Source: Galliscardovia ingluviei (GTDB lineage: Bacteria > Actinomycetota > Actinomycetes > Actinomycetales > Bifidobacteriaceae). Taken from it: DNA of 64,000 bases. The notes below the pieces were generated by a model, which was not told where the DNA came from, did no database searches, and was given only the letters and a program-made list of their open reading frames with translations. The position numbers and the translations under genes were made by a program. Below are positions 57,789 to 64,000 of this stretch, piece by piece; positions within the stretch are counted from its first letter, which is position 1; every line of letters begins with the position of its first letter. The stretch spans positions 310,001 through 374,000 of the forward strand of contig NZ_BMDH01000001.1 of the NCBI RefSeq assembly GCF_014635685.1, given 5' to 3'.

Positions 57789-60122
57789 ATGGCAAAACAA
57801 GAGCAGACAGCAAGTGAGTATGGCGCAAAGGATCTTGCAGTACTTGAAGGGCTTGATGCAGTGCGCAAGCGCCCAGGTATGTATATTGGTACCACTGATA
57901 GTCAAGGTCTGATGCACTGCTTGTGGGAGATTATCGACAATGCTGTTGATGAGGCACTTGCTGGTTTCTGCGATGCTATTACCGTGACTTTACATAGTGA
58001 TGGCTCAATTAGTGTTGCTGATAACGGTCGTGGTATTCCAGTTGATATTGAGCCAAAAACAGGGCTTTCAGGTGTAGAAGTGGTGCTCACCAAGCTGCAT
58101 GCTGGAGCAAAATTTGGTAATGCCTCATACAATGCTAGCGGCGGTTTGCACGGTGTAGGCTCCTCAGTAGTTAATGCTCTCAGTTCTCGTCTCGATGTTG
58201 AAGTGGATCGAGATGGAACAACATGGCGCATGGAGTTTAGACAGGGGCATCCAGGTGTCTATAAAGATGCTGATCCAAATAAACCTAACCCTGGATCCCC
58301 ATTTACGAAAACTCGTAAGAATAAAGCAACAGAACTACGAAAAGTGGCAACTGTTGGTAAAGGTGTTACTGGTACGCGAATTCGTTACTGGGCGGATCCA
58401 GAAATTTTCAATGATACAGCACAATTTGACTATGACAAGCTGATTGACCGTGTACGCCAAACAAGTTTCTTAGTTCCCGGTCTTGCTATTACAGTTATTG
58501 ATGAGCATATTCCTGAGAGTACCACTGGAGAAAATAGTGAAGTTGTTGAAGACGCGACGCATGTAGAAAACGTAGTTGATCAGGCATCGCAGATTAATGA
58601 CATTGAAGCCAGTGATGAAGCACAGGCTACCAATAGTGGTAATGCTACTGAGCCAGCGCATAAGGACGAGCTTGGAACTCAGCAGGCAGATCAGCTTGCA
58701 CAGCAGCAAAATGCGCAGCATGCGCCTTTTGCTCATCCTCGCGTGCAACAGTTTATGCATACCGGCGGTGTTGTGGATTTTGTAGACTTTTTATCTACTG
58801 GCGAGCCAGTATGCGATATTTGGCATATTAGTGGATCTGATACCTATGAAGAAGAAACTCAGGCCGTTGGTGCTGATGGTGATTTACATGCGCAAATGGT
58901 AGAGCGCACTTGTGATGTGGACATCGCTCTAAGATGGACTAACGACTACGACACTCAAATCCGCAGTTTTGTTAATGTAGTAGAAACTCCTGGCGGTGGT
59001 ATGCATGTAGATGGATTCTTAAATGCGCTAACCCGCCAAGTGCGTAAAACTGTTGAAGCTAACGCGCGCAAACTCAAAGTAAATCTTAAAGATTCTGCAA
59101 CAAAAATCGAGCGTGATGATGTTACTACTGGTCTTGTGGCAGTAGTAACTGTGCGTATTGCTGAGCCACAATTCCAAGGTCAGACTAAAGATGTGCTAGG
59201 AACTGCGCAAGTCAAACCAATCGTGACAAAACTCACCGATGATGTTTTCGGGCAGATGATTACCGGTGCGAAACGTGGATTCAAAGAGCAATCTGGGCGA
59301 GTACTTGAGAAAATCGTTGGCGAAATGCATGCGCGTATTCAAGCACGCAAAACCAAAGAAGTTACCCGCAGGAAGAATGCGCTGGAATCGGCTTCAATGC
59401 CGGCAAAGTTATCAGATTCAATGCCTGGAAATGATGATATTGCTGAGTTATTTATTGTAGAGGGTGACTCGGCACTCGGCACAGCAAAAGCTGCACGAAA
59501 TTCGGCATTCCAAGCATTACTGCCAATTCGTGGCAAAATTTTGAATGTGCAAAAAGCCTCTGTCTCGCAGATGCTGGCGAATAAAGAGTGTGCTGCCATT
59601 ATTCAGGTAATAGGCGCTGGTTCTGGTACTACATTTGATTTGGAGCAGGCGCGCTATAACAAAATTATTATGATGACCGATGCGGACGTGGATGGTGCGC
59701 ATATTCGTATTTTGCTACTCACGCTGTTTTATCGCTATATGCGACCGCTTATTGAGGCAGGTCGTGTATATGCTGCTGTGCCACCATTGCACAGAATTGC
59801 TTTAGCAGGCTCGAGAAAAGGCGAGTATATTTATACGTACTCTGATGATGAGCTGCAGAGAAAAACACAGCAACTTATTCAAGATGGTATTGCGTTTAGT
59901 GATGATATTCAGCGCTATAAGGGCTTGGGTGAAATGGATGCTGATCAGTTAGCAGACACCACAATGGATCCACGCTCAAGGATGCTGAGAAGAATTCGCA
60001 TGGAAGATGCAGAGCACGCGGCACAAATGTTCAGTTTGCTTATGGGAGATGAAGTCCCTCCGCGCAAGCAATTCATTATTGATAATGCTGACGATTTTGA
60101 TAGATCTAATATTGATGCATAA
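57789..60122 (+). CDS. parE: DNA topoisomerase IV/gyrase subunit B (ParE type)
   Basis: ATPase subunit of a type IIA topoisomerase. The GHKL ATPase motifs are EIIDNAVDEAL, DNGRGIPVD and GGLHGVGSSVVNALS. The TOPRIM domain has IVEGDSALGTAKAARN and TDADVDGAHIRILL. An acidic, Gln/Ala-rich insertion of about 85 residues (235-320) sits in the ATPase-transducer part. ParE is preferred over GyrB because of its place after sigA and the absence of dnaN/recF nearby; the partner parC is not in this window. The ATG at 57789 follows GAGGGAAG. Confidence 0.92.
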   Translation: MAKQEQTASEYGAKDLAVLEGLDAVRKRPGMYIGTTDSQGLMHCLWEIIDNAVDEALAGFCDAITVTLHSDGSISVADNGRGIPVDIEPKTGLSGVEVVLTKLHAGAKFGNASYNASGGLHGVGSSVVNALSSRLDVEVDRDGTTWRMEFRQGHPGVYKDADPNKPNPGSPFTKTRKNKATELRKVATVGKGVTGTRIRYWADPEIFNDTAQFDYDKLIDRVRQTSFLVPGLAITVIDEHIPESTTGENSEVVEDATHVENVVDQASQINDIEASDEAQATNSGNATEPAHKDELGTQQADQLAQQQNAQHAPFAHPRVQQFMHTGGVVDFVDFLSTGEPVCDIWHISGSDTYEEETQAVGADGDLHAQMVERTCDVDIALRWTNDYDTQIRSFVNVVETPGGGMHVDGFLNALTRQVRKTVEANARKLKVNLKDSATKIERDDVTTGLVAVVTVRIAEPQFQGQTKDVLGTAQVKPIVTKLTDDVFGQMITGAKRGFKEQSGRVLEKIVGEMHARIQARKTKEVTRRKNALESASMPAKLSDSMPGNDDIAELFIVEGDSALGTAKAARNSAFQALLPIRGKILNVQKASVSQMLANKECAAIIQVIGAGSGTTFDLEQARYNKIIMMTDADVDGAHIRILLLTLFYRYMRPLIEAGRVYAAVPPLHRIALAGSRKGEYIYTYSDDELQRKTQQLIQDGIAFSDDIQRYKGLGEMDADQLADTTMDPRSRMLRRIRMEDAEHAAQMFSLLMGDEVPPRKQFIIDNADDFDRSNIDA

Positions 60123-60151
60123 GCAGTAGTTGATACAGCTACGCAAGATGT

Positions 60152-60187
60152 AAGAGAAGATCAAAGAGCATTGATCTTCTCTTTTTA
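60152..60187 (+). terminator. Terminator after parE
   Basis: AAGAGAAGATCAA / TTGATCTTCTCTT with a 6-base loop, followed by TTTATTT. Confidence 0.9.
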
Positions 60188-60335
60188 TTTGAGTTTGTTA
60201 AAAGTCATAACGAGTAGATTGTTGCAGAATGGGAATAGAAAGCGAGATTCGGGCTACGGCTGATAAGGGTTGAGAGTCTGAGCAAGTATGCAGGACTTCG
60301 CTTCAATACTCTGCAAAAACCTTTAAATTACTGGT

Positions 60336-60355
60336 ATGTCAAGATATTTTGACAT
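60336..60355. promoter_or_regulatory. Palindromic operator candidate upstream of the XRE regulator
   Basis: ATGTCAA GATATT TTGACAT: 7-bp perfect arms, 6-base spacer, 80 bases before the regulator ATG. TTGACA on the plus strand could also serve as a -35 box, in which case the regulator would block its own promoter. Confidence 0.55.
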
Positions 60356-60434
60356 GAAATATGCCAAATGTAAAGGGATGTTGATAGAGAGCAAAGCATA
60401 AGTTGTGTACGCTATGGAGTATGGAGGTGAGGGC

Positions 60435-61010
60435 ATGCAGTTAGGAAAGACAATTAAAGCGTATCGGAAACAATATTCGATGTCTCAGGAGCAGTTGGCA
60501 TCAAAGTTGTATGTTTCAAGACAGACGGTTTCTTCTTGGGAGAACGATAAAAGTTACCCGGATATTCAAAGTTTGGTGTTACTATCCGAAATTTTTGGCA
60601 CTACCGTGGATCAGTTAGTAAGAGAGGATTACAAGGTCATGCAAAACATTGCTTCACATGAGGATCGAGCCGAGTTCAAAAAATGGGTTAGTGTCATGGC
60701 GCTATTACTCCTAGTTACTCTAGTGTCTGCAGTGCCATTGATAGTGCTACTTGATTGGCCAGGGATTGGAATTTGGCTCGCCCTATGTGTTCTTACTATG
60801 ATTGCTGCGTTTAAGGTTGAACACTTAAAAAGGCATCATGAGTTAAGAACATATAAGGAAATTGTGGCCTTTATGGAAGGTAAAACATTAGATGAGATTG
60901 CACAAGCTCGGGAGAGCGGCAAATATGTGTATCAAAAAGGGTATCTGATTATTGCAATAACACTTATTTCGATTATCGTTACCTATGCAATGATGAAAGT
61001 ATTGATGTAA
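60435..61010 (+). CDS. XRE-family regulator with membrane-spanning C-terminus
   Basis: A 191-residue protein. The N-terminal helix-turn-helix (LGKTIKAYRKQYSMSQEQLASKLYVSRQTVSSWENDKSYPD, in part) is followed by two adjacent hydrophobic segments (about 85-130) and a final one (about 168-188). The ATG at 60435 follows GGAGGTGAG, so ten residues of a longer frame are dropped. Membrane-anchored XRE regulators of this sort are common in Firmicutes, and composition here is slightly AT-rich, so acquisition is possible. It probably binds the palindrome upstream of its own gene. Confidence 0.85.
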   Translation: MQLGKTIKAYRKQYSMSQEQLASKLYVSRQTVSSWENDKSYPDIQSLVLLSEIFGTTVDQLVREDYKVMQNIASHEDRAEFKKWVSVMALLLLVTLVSAVPLIVLLDWPGIGIWLALCVLTMIAAFKVEHLKRHHELRTYKEIVAFMEGKTLDEIAQARESGKYVYQKGYLIIAITLISIIVTYAMMKVLM

Positions 61011-61024
61011 GGGGTAGAAAAGTA

Positions 61025-61062
61025 AGGTATTGGGATATCGAAAAAACCGAAGCATAATACCT
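61025..61062 (-). terminator. Hairpin downstream of the second tRNA-Arg
   Basis: On the minus strand, AGGTATT ... AATACCT is followed by TACTTTTC. It lies between the convergent XRE gene and the tRNA, with a weak T-run. Confidence 0.5.
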
Positions 61063-61074
61063 CGGGTTAAAGAG

Positions 61075-61148
61075 TGCGCCAGACAGGATTCGAACCTGCA
61101 ACCTTTTGATCCGTAGTCAAATGCTCTAATCCATTGGGCTACTGGCGC
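61075..61148 (-). tRNA. tRNA-Arg (anticodon ACG), second copy
   Basis: Identical over all 74 bases to the copy at 13966-14039 and in the same orientation. Similarity continues into the 5' flank (CATGTTTACT.GATTGCT.CAAGCAACT and AAATCGGCGTGT), so the duplicated unit probably included the promoter. The 3' flanks and terminators differ. Confidence 0.95.
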
Positions 61149-61697
61149 ATGTTTACTGGATTGCTCCAAGCAACTTGAATAATATATAGCAAGTTTGTCT
61201 TCTGGTCAAATCGGCGTGTTTCTGATGTGTGTATGTTTTTAGTTTATATCAGAGTTTTCTAGTAGTTATAGGGTAATAAGGGTGTGAGCTGTGTATTACA
61301 TAATTGCTAGGCAGATTGTTGAGCTATTGCTGGTTATTGAAATATTACTGCGTGAATGCGGTGTGTAAGAAGGGTAATGTAAATTGATGTCAATAAGTGA
61401 GTGGGTACTGTACTGTTGTGCATGAAATATTGGCTGTTCTGTTCTAAAGTTTTCCTATATGTAAATGGTAGGGTGTTGATAGCGAGCGTTGTGAGTTGTA
61501 CCTCCTCAATTTGTGAAAACAACACGCACGGCTTATTTTGGAGTGTTGCTTGATTTTTCAAAGTTGTTCACGCTAACACAAGCATAATTTAGTAAAACTT
61601 TTTTACTAAATAAAATAATACGTAAAATGTGATAAAACCTTTGAAATGCAAGGAAAACAGTGGCGACAATAAAATTGACGGCCTGTCGACACTACTG

Positions 61698-61718
61698 AGT
61701 TAGTTGAATCATCTAACT
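61698..61718. promoter_or_regulatory. Palindromic operator candidate at the sugar ABC promoter
   Basis: AGTTAG.TGA.TCA.CTAACT, symmetric in 18 of 21 positions, overlaps the -35 box of the adjacent promoter. A repressor bound here would block transcription. No regulator gene lies within the window on this side. Confidence 0.6.
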
Positions 61719-61732
61719 ATATATGTTATAGT
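61704..61732 (+). promoter_or_regulatory. Sigma-70 type promoter of the sugar ABC operon
   Basis: TTGAAT and TATAGT are separated by exactly 17 bases, about 70 bases before the binding-protein ATG. This is the clearest promoter in the window. Confidence 0.75.
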
Positions 61733-61803
61733 GAGTCCATCCATAGAGCAAAGCAGCTCAAATGGAATGAAGGACAGTTCCTATCAAAGATGAGGGGCAA
61801 ACC

Positions 61804-62907
61804 ATGAAGAAATGGTATAAGCTAATCGGCGCAGTTGCAGCAACTGCACTCCTACTGCCACTATCTGCATGTGGTGGAAGTCGTGGTGCAACAAACTCTA
61901 GCTCAAGCTCTGACGAAGTTACCGTGGGCATTTCAATGCCTGAGCAAATGCTTGAACGCTGGAAGCTTGATGGCGAAAACCTCAAGGAGCAGCTTGAAGG
62001 TTACGGATACAAGGTTACCTTGCAGTATGCTGACGGCAAGACTGATCTACAGACTTCTCAAATTCAGAACATGGCTAATAATGGCACTAAGTACGTAGTT
62101 GTGGCTTCCATTGATGGTACAGCAACTGGTGCTGCCGTAGAGCAGGCCAAGTCTAACGGTGCAACAGTAATTGCATATGATCGTCTGATTATGAACACTG
62201 ATGCCGTTGACTACTATGCAACATTCTCCCTGACTGATGTTGGTCGTATGCAGGGTGAGTACATTGAGAAGAAGCTCGGCTTGAAGGACGGGGCAAAGGG
62301 TCCATTCAACGTAGAGCTGATGGCTGGCTCTCCAACAGATAACAATGCTCGTTACTACTTCGAAGGTGCTTGGAAGGTGCTGGAACCATACTTCAAGTCT
62401 GGTGTATTGCAGTCCAAGTCTGGCAAGGTTCCGGGATCACTCGATGAGTGGCAGTCTATCGGTATTGATAACTGGGATCGCCAGAAAGCACAGAATGAGA
62501 TGGAGAATCGTATTAACTCCTTCTACAATGACGGCACCAAGCTGGACGCAGTTCTTGCTCAAAATGACGCAGAAGCAATGGGTACAGTAAATGCTGTTGA
62601 AGGTGCTGGCTGGAATTACTTCCCAGTAATCACTGGTCAGGATGCAGAGAAGGCAAACGTCCAGGCAATCGTACAGGGCAAGCAGTCCATGACTGTATAC
62701 AAGGATACTCGTGAGCTGGCAAAGGCCACTGCAAAGATGATTAAGGATTTGGTTGATGGTAAGAAGCCAGAAGCCAAGGATACCTTTAACAACGGCAATA
62801 AGGATGTGCCAAGCCAGTTACTGACACCAGTTTCTGTAGACAAGGATAATGTCAAGGAGATTCTGGTAGACGGTGGTTATATCAGCGCTGCTGATGCTGG
62901 ATTGTAA
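61804..62907 (+). CDS. Sugar ABC transporter solute-binding lipoprotein (FruE/ChvE type)
   Basis: A 367-residue lipoprotein: basic start (MKKWYK), hydrophobic segment and lipobox LSAC. The body is a periplasmic-binding-protein fold of the ribose/xylose/ChvE type (VTVGISMPEQMLERWKLDG, VVVASIDGTATGAAVEQA, then VLAQNDAEAMGTVNAVEG, in part). The ATG at 61804 follows GAGGGG. It resembles the bifidobacterial fructose system protein FruE and is followed by an ATPase gene of the matching kind. A monosaccharide (fructose, ribose or xylose) is the likely ligand. The codon choice (many GGC, AAG, CTG) differs from its neighbours and suggests high expression. Confidence 0.9.
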   Translation: MKKWYKLIGAVAATALLLPLSACGGSRGATNSSSSSDEVTVGISMPEQMLERWKLDGENLKEQLEGYGYKVTLQYADGKTDLQTSQIQNMANNGTKYVVVASIDGTATGAAVEQAKSNGATVIAYDRLIMNTDAVDYYATFSLTDVGRMQGEYIEKKLGLKDGAKGPFNVELMAGSPTDNNARYYFEGAWKVLEPYFKSGVLQSKSGKVPGSLDEWQSIGIDNWDRQKAQNEMENRINSFYNDGTKLDAVLAQNDAEAMGTVNAVEGAGWNYFPVITGQDAEKANVQAIVQGKQSMTVYKDTRELAKATAKMIKDLVDGKKPEAKDTFNNGNKDVPSQLLTPVSVDKDNVKEILVDGGYISAADAGL

Positions 62908-62918
62908 ATAATGCACGA

Positions 62919-62992
62919 GGGTGCCTCTGAGCTACGGCAAACCTATTGATAACCGATTTATAGATTAGCCATAGTAGGGGCACCTTCCTTTT
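62919..62992 (+). terminator. Long-loop terminator/attenuator between binding-protein and ATPase genes
   Basis: GGTGCC..CT...CTA.GGC pairs with GCC.TAG.AG.GGCACC around a 30-base loop and is followed by TTCCTTTT. It would reduce read-through so that more binding protein than ATPase is made. Confidence 0.65.
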
Positions 62993-63183
62993 GTCCAAAA
63001 TATATCATGCCGTATTTATATCTACATGTGATATGCAAAAGAGTTGCCATTACTCACAGATGAATGAGTAATATCTTTGACCGAGATGCTGTATCAATCC
63101 CTACCAATACATAGAAGTATAAAATCAGCGTTTTATGTCTTTCTCAATACAGTATCTGCATGCTCATCAGATTGGTGATAACG

Positions 63184-63234
63184 GCATACATATTGCATAC
63201 AATACCAAGTCAACTTGTATGAATACTGCATACA
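63184..63234. repeat. Cluster of GCATACA repeats before the ATPase gene
   Basis: GCATACA occurs at 63184, 63195 and 63228, with the inverted TTGTATG at 63215. The cluster ends 11 bases before the ATPase ATG and could be a regulator-binding region. The rest of the 337-base gap (62908-63245) shows no gene. Confidence 0.4.
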
Positions 63235-63245
63235 AAGGGGGAGCC

Positions 63246-64000
63246 ATGGAAGTTGGCAAGTCAACTGATCAAGGCGATGTAATTCTCCAAATGCGCCATA
63301 TTGTTAAGCGCTTTGGTCCAGTTACAGCCTTAAAAGATGTGAATTTGACGGTGAAACGCGGTCAGATTTACTCGCTATGTGGCGAAAATGGTGCTGGCAA
63401 GTCAACAATGATGAATGTGCTTTCAGGTGTGTACCCATACGGAACCTATGAGGGCGATATTCTCTACAACGGTGAAGAGTGCCAGTTTAAAACCATTCGT
63501 GATTCCGAAGAAAAAGGCATTGTTATTATTCACCAAGAATTAGCATTAGTGCCATATATGTCCATTCTTGAAAATATTTTCCTCGGCAATCAAAAGCGTA
63601 AGGGTATTGCGATTGACCGTGATGCTCAGCGCAAAGAAGCCAAACGAGTAATGGATATTGTAGGATTAAAAGAAAATCCTGATACTTTAATCGCCAATAT
63701 CGGTGTGGGTAAGCAACAGCTTGTTGAGATTGCAAAGGCCCTGACTAAAGATGTTAAGCTCCTTATTCTTGATGAGCCAACCGCTGCATTGAATGATGAA
63801 GATTCTGCGCACTTATTGCAACTTATTGATCAGCTGCGTAAAGAGCGTGGAGTTACTGCAATTATTATTTCCCATAAATTGAACGAAATTGCTGCTTCAG
63901 CAGATGCAGTACAAGTTATTCGTGATGGGCAGACCATTTCTCATATCGATATTGATGAGCAGCACCCGTTAGATGTTGATGCGTTGATTCGTGATATGGT
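63246..64000 (+). CDS. Sugar ABC transporter ATP-binding protein (partial, runs past window end)
   Basis: ATG 63246, after GGGGGAG, opens a frame still open at 64000 (about 251 codons). It has Walker [13 protein letters not shown]-loop [21 protein letters not shown] (in part), a variant signature [15 protein letters not shown] and Walker [14 protein letters not shown], all typical of the first half of the double-ATPase proteins MglA/XylG/FruK. The second ATPase half and the permeases should follow beyond the window. Confidence 0.93.
   Translation, partial: MEVGKSTDQGDVILQMRHIVKRFGPVTALKDVNLTVKRGQIYSLCGENGAGKSTMMNVLSGVYPYGTYEGDILYNGEECQFKTIRDSEEKGIVIIHQELALVPYMSILENIFLGNQKRKGIAIDRDAQRKEAKRVMDIVGLKENPDTLIANIGVGKQQLVEIAKALTKDVKLLILDEPTAALNDEDSAHLLQLIDQLRKERGVTAIIISHKLNEIAASADAVQVIRDGQTISHIDIDEQHPLDVDALIRDM

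Larger units (their letters stand above)
61149..61803. other. 655-base intergenic region before the sugar ABC operon
   Basis: The first 80 bases resemble the 5' flank of the other tRNA-Arg copy. The middle is AT-rich with no frame I can support. The last 130 bases hold the promoter and palindrome of the binding-protein gene (listed separately). No other RNA gene is visible. Confidence 0.6.

Overview
The window looks like a chromosomal segment of a member of the Bifidobacteriaceae with unusually low GC for an actinobacterium (Gardnerella, Alloscardovia, Scardovia or a low-GC Bifidobacterium). The basis is gene content and style: a primary sigma factor with an Asp-rich N-terminus followed by a topoisomerase IV B subunit, a PASTA-type Ser/Thr kinase beside an isoprenyl diphosphate synthase, an SdhA/SdhB pair without membrane anchors, LacI-controlled sugar-binding lipoproteins, and a FruE-like sugar ABC system. 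Species cannot be fixed from sequence reading alone.

Layout. 1-13.7 kb: a partial multi-membrane-span protein, a very large unrecognised protein, ligA, a PanE-like reductase, an Mrp ATPase, and an orphan sugar-binding lipoprotein divergent from its LacI regulator with three operator copies. 13.7-25 kb: a gene remnant, tRNA-Arg(ACG), nhaA, sdhA-sdhB, a methyltransferase, an alkyltransferase, a LOG-family protein, and the minus-strand yraN-comM-dprA group. 25-42.5 kb: an orphan LuxR-type regulator with an abnormal receiver domain, pyridoxamine kinase, metY, a DHA2-type exporter, two bacterial PH-domain membrane proteins, a MacB/FtsX-type ABC pair facing a two-component system whose kinase carries a second degenerate kinase-like half, then proC and ychF.

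42.5-48.1 kb is an accessory island: a dead tyrosine integrase, two ImmA/IrrE peptidase relics or genes, an Abi_2/AbiF-type HEPN gene preceded by a compact structured and terminated leader (possible RNA antitoxin), two decayed EndoU-like toxin genes each followed by an intact small gene with a strong ribosome-binding site (probable immunity genes), an AlpA/Xis-like gene, and tRNA-Tyr. An imperfect 44-bp repeat with inverted arms at 42578 and 46697 may mark element ends. 48.1-51.7 kb is a sugar/ester locus (AraC regulator, sugar porter, esterase) in which the regulator and the porter each carry one in-frame stop while the esterase is intact.

51.9-64 kb returns to core genes: pknB, an isoprenyl diphosphate synthase, a DUF4192-like gene, sigA, parE, a membrane XRE regulator with a palindromic operator, a second identical tRNA-Arg(ACG), and the start of a FruE/FruK-like sugar ABC operon with a readable promoter overlapped by a palindrome. 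The most interesting candidate system is the AbiF-like gene with its putative non-coding RNA at 43.8-45.1 kb.
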